Source of the DNA: an uncultured Clostridia bacterium
GTDB lineage: Bacteria > Bacillota > Clostridia > TANB77 > CAG-508
Length of the DNA: 64,000 bases
Assembly (NCBI GenBank): GCA_947385375.1
Contig: CANDKR010000001.1
Span: forward strand, 65,333-129,332
Direction: 5' to 3'
The notes under the pieces are model-generated. The model worked only from the letters and a program-made list of their open reading frames with translations. It did not search any database and was not told the origin of the DNA. Below, piece by piece: positions 56,316-64,000 of this stretch. The position numbers and the translations under genes were made by a program. Numbering within the stretch: the stretch's first letter is position 1; each line of letters starts with the position of its first letter.

Positions 56316-56343
56316 AAAGCAAGTACTTTTTTGTACTTGCTTT
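56316..56343 (-). terminator. Terminator of HD phosphohydrolase gene
   Basis: AAAGCAAGTAC/GTACTTGCTTT stem with a six-T loop followed on the minus strand by TTTTT. Confidence 0.85.
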
Positions 56344-56350
56344 AAAAAAA

Positions 56351-58249
56351 TTATTTTTCTCTTTCACGTGGCTTTTTACCAAAGGCAAATAGTCTTGTAA
56401 GCATTGAACTTGCTTGATTTTTCTCTTCAGCAGTCAAGCGTGTTTCTCTTGCTTGTAATTTCTGAATATTATCCCAAGTCTTATGTTTTTGATGTTCAGC
56501 TCTAAAATCAAATTCTTGATATCTTCTTCCCAAAGAAGCCTTTACTTCTTCTGTTGGGTGAGCATATAACTCATAGACTCTTCTCCATTCATAATCATTT
56601 CTACTTGCTAAAAATTGTGCTCCAAGTTCCATACCTACCATATCACTTAGTGGAATAATTCCTTTTCCACCTTTAGCAAGTTTTTTCATTGATTCTTCTT
56701 TTATCTTTTTGCTAGCTTTATCTAGCCAAATTTCTCTTTTAAATTTATCTAATAGATTATTTGAAAGTGGATTTATAGCTTTTCTCATAGCTCCATCATT
56801 ATATGTTACATCTAAGATTGTATTAAATTCTTCTATATATTGTTCAATTCTTTCTTTTTTATGACCTTGTGCTTGAATCTCCACTTGATCAACAGCTCCT
56901 GTTGCAACCGCTCTTGCTACATCTATCTCACCTTGAATAGTCTCTTCAAAAGCCTTTTCACAAGTCTTAACTGTATACTCAAACTCTCTTGGACTTATAC
57001 TTGATATGAAAGCTATTAAATCACTAGATAATTCATCATCTTGATATTTTTTTAGTAATTCAAGAAGCTTATCTGGATTTCCATAAAGACCTGCTAAGCT
57101 TGATGCTCTTATATTTTGTGCATCCAAAAATCCATTACTTGTTAAAAATTTATTTGCTGAACTCATAAACTTTTCCATAGTTGGAACATATTCTTCATGG
57201 TCTTCTTTCATAACAGTATAATTTACCATTAATTTATTGTTTATATCACGTATGCTGTGCATTACAGCTGACATCTCTGGTGACATACGAATATTATTTC
57301 TTTTAGTGTTTTTCTTAACATCTGCAATCAAAATTGCTTGAACTTCTCTTGCAAAATTATCATAATCTTCTTCGGTCTTGCAAGCTAACAATCTATCCAA
57401 ACTATCGTCAGCCATTCCTAAACCTTTAAAGGCTGCTCTATATTCGTCATAGAAATTATGCTCTACACCATCTACTGTATCTTTTTCTAAATTACAACCA
57501 TTTCTAAAGATATCTACCATATCAAAAGGAATATATGAAATCTTATCTGTTAATCTCATCAAACTTCCTTCTGCTGTTGCTGGTATTAAAGTTCTATCAA
57601 AGCCTTTTTTAGTATAACAACCCATAAGTTCTTCTTCATATCTTCTACGTGTTTTACTAAAATCTGGAGCATAACTATATTCTGATCTTTCACCATTATG
57701 ACTGTTAATAGCATCAAATATAAGCCATAAATTATTTTTGATTTTTGCTAATTTTCTATCAGAAATACTTGGATTTTCTGCTTTGATTTTCTCACATATT
57801 TCTTCAGAAACATCATATTTTATATCTAAATTTCTAGCGCCAATTGCATTATGTACATAATTTGGCATACCATAAGTATCTTTAATGCTTGATAACCACC
57901 ACTCACCACTATGTCCTAAAAAAGTGTGTCCAATGTCATGGTGTCTTGCCATAACTTTTATAATATCTGTACTTAACCAATCAAAGCCATCTGCAATCTC
58001 CATTGCAATATCTCTACAATTTTCAGTATGCTTTCTTCTTGTAACAGTTCCTCGTTCAGGGTCTCTTAAAAGTTTAAACATCATAGTTCTGCTATCGTCA
58101 TCTGTGTTATATCTTTCAAAAGCTAAATCAATTATATCAGCATACGGTTCTAACCTTGAAAGTTCTACTCTCTTTCTAAGTGCTCCTACTTCATCTCTTA
58201 ATCTTTTGAATGGATTGTGTGAAACTCCACTAATATTTCTTACTTTCAT
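56351..58249 (-). CDS. HD-domain dNTP triphosphohydrolase (dGTPase-like)
   Basis: 632 aa. HD metal motif MARHHDIGHTFLGHSGE near 101-117 with the preceding TENCRDIAMEIA; the N-terminal GVSHNPFKRLR and RGTVTRRKHTENC fit the dGTPase group, although the protein is longer than most. Remaining 350 residues are helical and divergent. Likely hydrolyses dNTPs to nucleoside plus triphosphate; substrate choice is not visible. Its 3' terminator separates it from perR. Confidence 0.8.
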   Translation of the reverse strand: MKVRNISGVSHNPFKRLRDEVGALRKRVELSRLEPYADIIDLAFERYNTDDDSRTMMFKLLRDPERGTVTRRKHTENCRDIAMEIADGFDWLSTDIIKVMARHHDIGHTFLGHSGEWWLSSIKDTYGMPNYVHNAIGARNLDIKYDVSEEICEKIKAENPSISDRKLAKIKNNLWLIFDAINSHNGERSEYSYAPDFSKTRRRYEEELMGCYTKKGFDRTLIPATAEGSLMRLTDKISYIPFDMVDIFRNGCNLEKDTVDGVEHNFYDEYRAAFKGLGMADDSLDRLLACKTEEDYDNFAREVQAILIADVKKNTKRNNIRMSPEMSAVMHSIRDINNKLMVNYTVMKEDHEEYVPTMEKFMSSANKFLTSNGFLDAQNIRASSLAGLYGNPDKLLELLKKYQDDELSSDLIAFISSISPREFEYTVKTCEKAFEETIQGEIDVARAVATGAVDQVEIQAQGHKKERIEQYIEEFNTILDVTYNDGAMRKAINPLSNNLLDKFKREIWLDKASKKIKEESMKKLAKGGKGIIPLSDMVGMELGAQFLASRNDYEWRRVYELYAHPTEEVKASLGRRYQEFDFRAEHQKHKTWDNIQKLQARETRLTAEEKNQASSMLTRLFAFGKKPREREK

Positions 58250-58361
58250 ATTAATCCTTTAAAATTCCTTTCAAAATTAATCACTAATTATAATTATAGC
58301 ACACTGTTTACATAAAGTAAATTGCCTTCACATAAAATTTACAAATTTTCCCTATATTTTC

Positions 58362-58390
58362 TTGCAAAATGTCAATTTTTGTAATATAAT
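58362..58390 (+). promoter_or_regulatory. Sigma-A promoter of PfkB-pur cluster
   Basis: TTGCAA (58362-58367), exactly 17 bases, TATAAT (58385-58390), 30 bases before the PfkB start. No riboswitch is visible between it and the gene. Confidence 0.7.
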
Positions 58391-58420
58391 AATTACGTAA
58401 TTTCTTTTTGGAGGAAAGTC

Positions 58421-59317
58421 ATGAAAGTCTTTATATCTCACGGTGATATTATTTTAGACAAAATTTATAATGATGATTTAAAGTTGATTGCACAAGATGG
58501 TGGTGGATGCAATTGGAATGATTTATATAATCTTAGTTTAATGGGAGAAAAATGCTATGCTGTTGGCTCTATCGGAAATGATGATGAGGGCAAACTTGCC
58601 ATAGCTTCTTTAAATAAGGCTGGAGTTAATACAAGCAGTGTTATTGTAGAAGAAAAAAGCACAAATATTATGAATGTAATCATACCTAACAAAGACTTAG
58701 AAGATGATTCAATTATCCATAGCTGGTACAACCCTATCACTATGGATTTTACTATGCACTTTTCTAAAAATTTACCAGTAACACTTCCAAAAGAATTAGA
58801 AAATGAAGAAATATATGTTATTTTAGACAAGTTCTTACCTGTTAATTTAGAACTTATTAATAATATAAAAAATAAAAAAGTATGTTTAGATATTGGCCAC
58901 ATAAGATTTTTTGAACATTTTACACGCCAATATCTTTTAAATTTCTTTAAAAAAGCAGATTTTATACAGTTAAATGAAAATGTTGTATCACTTCTATTTG
59001 AAAGATTACGTGTAAAATCTTTAGTAGAATTATTTGAAATTTTAGAACCTGATTTAATGGTTCTTACAAAAGGTAAACGTGGCGCTGAATATGTATTTAA
59101 GGAAAATGGCGAAATAAAAGTTGCATTTGAGACACCTATAATTATAGTTGATATTGTAGACAGTTCAGGAGCTGGTGATGCCTTCTTCTCTACTACTCTT
59201 CGTGAATATGCTTACACTGATAAAATAGATTTAGAATTTACAAAAAAAGCCTTCGAGCTTGCCAATAAATCTTCACGTGAAGTTATCCAGCAAGTTGGAA
59301 GTAGAATAAAAAAATAA
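58421..59317 (+). CDS. PfkB-family carbohydrate/nucleoside kinase
   Basis: 298 aa. Substrate-binding GGGCNWNDL near 27-35, mid-domain AVGSIGNDDEGK, and the C-terminal PfkB signature DSSGAGDAFFST with catalytic Asp near 253. The nearest acceptor (ribose, fructose-phosphate or nucleoside) is not decidable. First gene of a run with purE and purC: 19 bases to purE. Could be a ribokinase or nucleoside kinase of salvage. Confidence 0.8.
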   Translation: MKVFISHGDIILDKIYNDDLKLIAQDGGGCNWNDLYNLSLMGEKCYAVGSIGNDDEGKLAIASLNKAGVNTSSVIVEEKSTNIMNVIIPNKDLEDDSIIHSWYNPITMDFTMHFSKNLPVTLPKELENEEIYVILDKFLPVNLELINNIKNKKVCLDIGHIRFFEHFTRQYLLNFFKKADFIQLNENVVSLLFERLRVKSLVELFEILEPDLMVLTKGKRGAEYVFKENGEIKVAFETPIIIVDIVDSSGAGDAFFSTTLREYAYTDKIDLEFTKKAFELANKSSREVIQQVGSRIKK

Positions 59318-59336
59318 TTTTAAGGAGGAAATAAAA

Positions 59337-59861
59337 ATGGAAAATGTTGATGTTGCAATTGTTATGGGAAGTGATTCTGACTTACCTATAATGAAAGATG
59401 CCGCAAAAGTGCTTGAGGATATGGGCATTAGCTATGAAATCAAAGTTTTATCTGTACACAGAACACCAGAAAAAGCTATTGAATATGCTAAAAGCTTAAA
59501 AGACCGTAAAGTAAAAGTTGTAATTGGAGGTGCTGGTGGAGCTGCACACTTACCTGGTATATTTGCTGCAATGGTTCCAGTTCCTATTATTGGTGTACCA
59601 ATTCACACAAAAACTTTAAGCGGGGTTGATTCTCTATACTCTATCGTTCAAATGCCATCAGGAATACCAGTTGCGACCGTTGCAATCAATGGTGCAAAAA
59701 ATGCAGGTATTCTAGCTGCAACTATATTAGGCACTGGAAATGACGAAATTAGAGAAAAAATTATTGCATACAAAGCAACACTAGCAGAACAAGTTACAAA
59801 AAAAGATGAAAAATTACAAAGTATCGGTTATGAAAAATACCTTGAAGAACAAGGTAAATAA
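59337..59861 (+). CDS. purE: 5-(carboxyamino)imidazole ribonucleotide mutase
   Basis: 174 aa. VAIVMGSDSDLPIMKDA, SVHRTPE and GGAGGAAHLPGI motifs of class I PurE; converts N5-CAIR to CAIR. GGAGG precedes the ATG and purC follows 20 bases later. Confidence 0.94.
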   Translation: MENVDVAIVMGSDSDLPIMKDAAKVLEDMGISYEIKVLSVHRTPEKAIEYAKSLKDRKVKVVIGGAGGAAHLPGIFAAMVPVPIIGVPIHTKTLSGVDSLYSIVQMPSGIPVATVAINGAKNAGILAATILGTGNDEIREKIIAYKATLAEQVTKKDEKLQSIGYEKYLEEQGK

Positions 59862-59881
59862 AATATAAAGGAGTATTTATT

Positions 59882-60736
59882 ATGAAAAAAATTAGTAGTG
59901 GAAAAGTTCGTGAAATTTATGAGGTAGATAGCGACAAATTGTTATTAGTAGTTTCTGATAGAATTTCAGCTTTTGATTACATTCTTCCAGCAATGATACC
60001 TAATAAAGGAAAAGTTTTAAACAAAATATCTGAATTTTGGTTTGATTTTGTAAAAGACGTAATTCCAAACCATATAATTTCTACTGATATAAAAGACTTC
60101 CCAGCAGAATTTCAAACACCTGAGTTTGAAGGCAGAAGTATGTTAGTTAAAAAATTAAAAATGATACCAGTTGAATGTATTGTTAGAGGATATATCACAG
60201 GTTCTGGCTGGAAAAGCTATCAAGCAAATGGAACAGTTTGTGGTATAAAACTTCCAGAAGGTTTGCAAGAATCTGAAAAATTACCTCAAGCCATCTTCAC
60301 ACCTACAACAAAAGCTGAACTTGGAACACATGATGAAGATATAGCATTTGATAAAGTTATCGAAATGCTTGGAAAAGATTTAGCAGAAAAACTAAGAGCT
60401 AAAACAATTGAAGTTTATACAAAATGTGCTGAATATGCTACAACACGTGGTATTATTATAGCTGATACAAAATTCGAATTTGGCTTAGACGAAAATGGTG
60501 AACTTGTACTTGGAGATGAAGTTTTAACTCCAGACTCTAGCCGTTTCTGGCCTGCTAGCGAATATGAAGTTGGCAGAACACAAAACAGCTTTGATAAACA
60601 ATATATGAGAAATTGGATTAAAGGTACTGGTTATGATCCAGAAACAAAAGACCCTATCCCTCAAGATGTTATTGATACAACAGCATCAAAGTATATTGAA
60701 GCTTATGAAATTTTAACTGGAAAGAAGTTCAACTAA
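59882..60736 (+). CDS. purC: Phosphoribosylaminoimidazole-succinocarboxamide synthase
   Basis: 284 aa. SSGKVREIYEVD start, VVSDRISAFDYILP, PVECIVRGYITGSGW and a conserved nucleotide-binding stretch, ending at a family length used by the long (SAICAR) form. Second purine gene after purE, AAGGAG before the ATG. A copy of the dispersed repeat lies after its stop. Confidence 0.94.
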   Translation: MKKISSGKVREIYEVDSDKLLLVVSDRISAFDYILPAMIPNKGKVLNKISEFWFDFVKDVIPNHIISTDIKDFPAEFQTPEFEGRSMLVKKLKMIPVECIVRGYITGSGWKSYQANGTVCGIKLPEGLQESEKLPQAIFTPTTKAELGTHDEDIAFDKVIEMLGKDLAEKLRAKTIEVYTKCAEYATTRGIIIADTKFEFGLDENGELVLGDEVLTPDSSRFWPASEYEVGRTQNSFDKQYMRNWIKGTGYDPETKDPIPQDVIDTTASKYIEAYEILTGKKFN

Positions 60737-60758
60737 ATTAAACAAAATTTAAAAAATA

Positions 60759-60881
60759 GTTAGCAAAAGAAACGAGCATAAGCAGGCACGCGAGTTCAAA
60801 TAGTGATGAGGCGTACGCGTTGTACGGTGATTCACTTTTGAAGGAGCAGTAACGAACTTAGGCAAAGTTTATTTTGATAAC
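60759..60881. repeat. Dispersed ~122-bp palindromic repeat, copy D
   Basis: 123 bp. Ends GTTAGCAAAAGAAAC (60759-60773) and GTTTATTTTGATAAC (60867-60881) are inverted at 13 of 15 positions. Inner stem TTCAAATAGTGA pairs with TCACTTTTGAA. Between purC and purH, its core is GCGTACGCGTTGTACG. Confidence 0.8.
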
Positions 60882-60899
60882 GGATTGGAGAAAATAAAA

Positions 60900-62450
60900 A
60901 TGAGAGCATTAATAAGCGTATCAGACAAAACTGGCATAGTTGAATTTGCTAAAGAATTAGAAGCTTTAGGAATTGAGATTATTTCAACTGGCGGTACTTA
61001 TAAAAAATTAAAAGAAGAAAATGTAAAAGCAATTGAAATCTCAGAACTAACAGGTTTTCCTGAATGTTTAGATGGTAGAGTAAAAACTCTTCACCCAAAA
61101 GTACATGCTGGTATTTTGGCAATGCGTGCTAATGAAAAACATATGAAACAATTAAAAGAACTAGATGTTGATACTATCGATTTTGTTGTTGTTAACCTAT
61201 ACCCTTTCAAAGCTACAATTATGAAAGAAGGTGTTACAAGAGCAGAATGCGTTGAAAATATCGACATTGGTGGTCCTACTATGCTTCGTAGTGCTGCTAA
61301 AAATTATCAAGATGTAGCTGTTGTAACAGATCCAAGCGACTATGCAAAAGTATTAGAAGAATTAAAAGCAAATGGCAGTGTTTCACTTGATACAAAATTC
61401 TATTTAATGCAAAAAGTATTTGAACATACAGCAAATTATGATAGTATGATTTTTAATTATATTAAAGAACAAAGAAATGATGCTTCTTACCCAGAAAAAC
61501 TTTCACTAACTTTTGAGAAAGTTCAAGAAATGAGATATGGTGAAAACCCACATCAAACTGGTGCTTTATATAAGGAAACTGGTAAATGTATTGGTTCTTT
61601 AGTTACAGCTGAACAATTAAACGGAAAAGAATTATCTTTCAATAATATAAACGATACAAATGGTGCATTAGAATTATTAAAAGAATTTGAAGAACCAACT
61701 GTTGTAGCTTGTAAACACGGTAACCCTTGTGGTGTTGGAAGTGATGAAAAAGATATTTATAAGGCTTGGCAAAAAGCTTATAATGCAGATAAAATGTCTA
61801 TCTTTGGCGGAATTGTAGTTACAAACAGAGAACTTACAGCTGATATTGCAAAAGAAATGTCAGAAATGTTCTTAGAAGTAATTGTTGCACCAGCATATAC
61901 TGATGAAGCTCTAGAAATTCTTAAAACAAAGAAAAATGTTAGAGTATTATTACTTCCAGAAATTTCTACTAAACAACCTGAAAATTCTTATGATATTAAG
62001 AAAATAAATGGTGGCATTATAGTTCAATCAATTGATAATAAAATATATGATAGTTATGATGTTGTAACTGATAGAAAACCAACTGATAAAGAATTAGAAG
62101 ATATGCTATTTGCTTGGAATGTTGTTAAATATACAAAATCAAACGGCATAGTAGTTGCTAAAGATAAGCAAACTGTTGGTATTGGTCCTGGACAAGTTAA
62201 TAGAATTTGGGCTTCTAAGCAATGTTTTGAACATGCAGAAGAATTAATAGGAAAAGATGCAACACAAGGTGCAGTTTTAGCTTCTGATGCTTTCTTCCCA
62301 TTTGACGATAATGTTGAAGCAGCACATCAAGCAGGAATTACGGCAATTATCCAACCAGGTGGAGCAATGAGAGATCAACTTTCAATAGATAAATGTAATG
62401 AATATGGAATAGCTATGATATTTACTCACATGAGACACTTTAGACACTAA
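60900..62450 (+). CDS. purH: Bifunctional AICAR transformylase/IMP cyclohydrolase
   Basis: About 516 aa from ATG 60900 (GGAG 9 bases upstream; an in-frame TTG at 60885 is rejected). IMP cyclohydrolase part (ALISVSDKTGIVEF, STGGTYKKL, GRVKTLHPKVHAGIL) and AICAR transformylase part (CKHGNPCGVG, SDAFFPFDDNVEAA, ending TRMRHFRH). Length and motifs are standard. The last two steps of IMP synthesis. Confidence 0.95.
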   Translation: MRALISVSDKTGIVEFAKELEALGIEIISTGGTYKKLKEENVKAIEISELTGFPECLDGRVKTLHPKVHAGILAMRANEKHMKQLKELDVDTIDFVVVNLYPFKATIMKEGVTRAECVENIDIGGPTMLRSAAKNYQDVAVVTDPSDYAKVLEELKANGSVSLDTKFYLMQKVFEHTANYDSMIFNYIKEQRNDASYPEKLSLTFEKVQEMRYGENPHQTGALYKETGKCIGSLVTAEQLNGKELSFNNINDTNGALELLKEFEEPTVVACKHGNPCGVGSDEKDIYKAWQKAYNADKMSIFGGIVVTNRELTADIAKEMSEMFLEVIVAPAYTDEALEILKTKKNVRVLLLPEISTKQPENSYDIKKINGGIIVQSIDNKIYDSYDVVTDRKPTDKELEDMLFAWNVVKYTKSNGIVVAKDKQTVGIGPGQVNRIWASKQCFEHAEELIGKDATQGAVLASDAFFPFDDNVEAAHQAGITAIIQPGGAMRDQLSIDKCNEYGIAMIFTHMRHFRH

Positions 62451-62457
62451 AATATAT

Positions 62458-62490
62458 ACAAAAAAGGCAGTTTCAAAACTGCCTTTTTAT
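62458..62490 (+). terminator. Terminator after purH (33-bp element, first copy)
   Basis: AAAAAAGGCAGTTT-C-AAAACTGCCTTTTT hairpin with T run. An identical 33-base copy lies at 63583-63615. Being symmetric, it also ends the Rpn gene on the minus strand. Confidence 0.88.
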
Positions 62491-62494
62491 GTAT

Positions 62495-63355
62495 TTATTT
62501 TAATTGTTCGATTTCCTCTTTTGTTAATCCAGTTATTCTAGAAATGGTTTCAATATCAAAATTTTCTTTTAACATATTTTTTGCATCTTCTTTTTTACCT
62601 TCTTTAATACCGTCACCTCTTGCAGAATCCATTTCCATTAATGCCAATTGTCTTTTTAGTGCCAAACGTCTTGTATTGTCGTCTCCTAACATCTCATTGT
62701 ATTTCTCATTAGCTTGTTTTACTTCTTGGTTTTCCTCCATCTCTTCCTCCTTTAGCTTTTGGGGAGTTAGTAGAAACTTTGTCCATATTGCTATTTTTTC
62801 TTTATCACTTATCTCACCATTAGCAATCTTTTTCTTTATCTTCTCTAATGAAATTATACAAAATTCTATCTTATCAGTCAATATCAAATCGTGATAATCT
62901 TCTTCTCTAAATTGCCAAGACATCTTATATTTATCAAAATTTGAATATTTTACATAATCATCTTTTAAGATAATAACACAAAGAACTTTGTTTACATCTT
63001 CATACTTCATTCCACTTTTATACTGCTCAGTAAATAATTCTAATCCATAAAAACAGAATCTTTCTTCTAAATTTGAATAATTACCAACTTGCATTTCTAA
63101 ATTAATTTTAGAACCATCTTTGTTAGTAAGAAGTACATCTAATATACTAGCTTTTTTCTCAACACTTTCAATATCTAATGCTTTACTATCTTCAAGTTTG
63201 TCTATCGTAACTTCTAAATCCAAAAATGCTTTTATGAAAGCTTCTGTTATTCGTTCACTTCCTTTCTTACCATAAATTCCTTTAAAAATAAAATCATTTG
63301 TTGGCAGTAATATCTTTTTTGCCTTGTCTTTTGTAATAGTTCGATTATCAATCAT
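62495..63355 (-). CDS. Rpn-family PD-(D/E)XK nuclease/transposase-like protein
   Basis: 286 aa. LLPTNDFIFKGIYG start and ASILDVLLTN...KINLEMQV carry the D...E.Q catalytic pattern of the PD-(D/E)XK Rpn/PDDEXK_2 family (often labelled putative transposase), with the GDGIKEGKKE tail found in many copies. Members in E. coli act as recombination-promoting nucleases. It stands on the opposite strand inside the purine gene run, between identical terminators. GGAGG before the ATG. Confidence 0.85.
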   Translation of the reverse strand: MIDNRTITKDKAKKILLPTNDFIFKGIYGKKGSERITEAFIKAFLDLEVTIDKLEDSKALDIESVEKKASILDVLLTNKDGSKINLEMQVGNYSNLEERFCFYGLELFTEQYKSGMKYEDVNKVLCVIILKDDYVKYSNFDKYKMSWQFREEDYHDLILTDKIEFCIISLEKIKKKIANGEISDKEKIAIWTKFLLTPQKLKEEEMEENQEVKQANEKYNEMLGDDNTRRLALKRQLALMEMDSARGDGIKEGKKEDAKNMLKENFDIETISRITGLTKEEIEQLK

Positions 63356-63582
63356 AATCTACCTCCTATATGTAAATTTAAGCAAAAGTTGCCAAATAAA
63401 GTTCTATACATATAAAAATTTATTAAAATATAACTTGAAAATTTTAAGATTACCTTTTAGAATAGGCTTTATCTTAGATAATTTGAATTTTACTTTTAAG
63501 ATTATAAGTAAAACTGAAAAAGGCAATTTCTTGCTTATGAACTATATCCTAACACGTTTAATATCCAATGTCAACAAATTAC

Positions 63583-63615
63583 ACAAAAAAGGCAGTTTCA
63601 AAACTGCCTTTTTAT
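63583..63615. terminator. Second identical copy of the 33-bp terminator element
   Basis: Exact duplicate of 62458-62490, before the minus-strand end of purB. Between it and the Rpn start (63356-63582) I see only AT-rich DNA. Confidence 0.85.
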
Positions 63616-63620
63616 AATTT

Positions 63621-64000
63621 TTATACATTAACTTCTGTGCTTACGCCGTCTATTAAATGACCATACTTTTCTAATACAGGATTTACCCTATTCTCAATAA
63701 AGTCATCTACTTGGTGCATAGCTCTACCGCATAGGTTTTCTGGGCTTAAAGCCTTTAATATCTCCTCTTTTGTTAATCCGAAAGAACTATCATTTGCAAT
63801 TCTATCTACTAAGTCATTTGGTCTTCCGAACTCTTTTACTTCACGTCCTGCTTCCATCGAATATACTCTTATTTTCTCATGCAATTCTTGTCTGTCTCCA
63901 CCTTTTAGTACAGCATTCATAATAATTTCCTCTGTACCCATAAAAGGTAGTTCTTGCATTAAATTTGTATGAATTACATTTTTATAAACTACTATATTAC
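63621..64000 (-). CDS. purB: Adenylosuccinate lyase, C-terminal part (5' end outside window)
   Basis: About 126 residues to the window edge. NIVVYKNVIHTNLMQELPFMGTE continues upstream of the first internal ATG (63959), so the real start is beyond 64000. GGDRQELHEKIR is the PurB C-terminal motif. Catalyses SAICAR to AICAR and adenylosuccinate to AMP, finishing the purine theme of purE, purC and purH, although it lies on the opposite strand. Confidence 0.9.
   Translation of the reverse strand, partial: NIVVYKNVIHTNLMQELPFMGTEEIIMNAVLKGGDRQELHEKIRVYSMEAGREVKEFGRPNDLVDRIANDSSFGLTKEEILKALSPENLCGRAMHQVDDFIENRVNPVLEKYGHLIDGVSTEVNV

Noticed and set aside
56256-56388. N-terminal extension of the Fur-type regulator to 56388
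   Set aside because: It would translate the terminator of the upstream gene, and the good ribosome site is at 56262-56268.

Overview
The window is AT-rich DNA from an anaerobic, spore-forming Firmicute of the class Clostridia. Evidence: a complete spoIIIA operon, the germination protease gpr, a YtxC-type protein, Spo0A-like and ECF sigma genes, class III (anaerobic) ribonucleotide reductase, rubrerythrin and a Fur/PerR regulator. No rRNA, tRNA or CRISPR array was seen.

The main result concerns decoding. Ten genes carry eleven apparent +1 frameshifts, and at every one the zero-frame codon at the break is CGG followed by A or T. Skipping the C and reading GGA or GGT (Gly) restores the full protein, usually at a family-invariant glycine: SpoIIIAA (twice, once in the P-loop), SpoIIIAG, TsaB, a PflA-like radical SAM protein, RecJ, RelA/SpoT, GPR, a DapF/CntK-like racemase, a HEPN-NACHT protein and a hypothetical anchored protein. 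I read every CCG/CGG on the coding strand of the other native genes and found no in-frame CGG used as arginine. The codons before CGG are all different. This suggests that CGGW is decoded as glycine by +1 shifting or quadruplet decoding across the genome. The ten genes are annotated here as single intact CDSs.

Layout: 1-5415 is a probable defence operon (two NACHT ATPases, one with a HEPN RNase motif, plus a large helical protein cut by the window edge). 5553-10023 is spoIIIAA-AH. 10131-18374 holds a Lon-like protease, rimI-tsaB, a probable 6S RNA, a radical SAM protein, an FAD oxidoreductase, a HIT protein and pepV. 18521-19370 is a GC-rich SH3 gene between inverted repeats, evidently foreign. 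19456-22588 is a small regulatory island (ECF sigma, membrane partner, Spo0A-like, XRE) with a mirror-symmetric divergent promoter. 22718-28787 is recJ-relA-MBL-hisS. 29412-33771 is a polysaccharide group (GH57, DUF4912, GT4). 33817-41401 holds TraX, ytxC, gpr, yebC, the racemase, nrdDG and a Crp/Fnr regulator. 41439-52270 holds MATE, a Bce-type ABC transporter, a two-component pair and tRNA-modification genes. 52458-58249 holds tig, pfkA, rbr, perR and an HD phosphohydrolase. 58421-64000 is a PfkB kinase and purECH...purB, interrupted by an Rpn-type nuclease gene.

Other structure: a dispersed ~122-bp palindromic repeat (three full copies, one divergent) with a co-varying inner stem, an 83-bp tandem repeat between nrdG and nrdD, an (AAT)12 tract before tsaB, and a 33-bp terminator duplicated on both sides of the Rpn gene.
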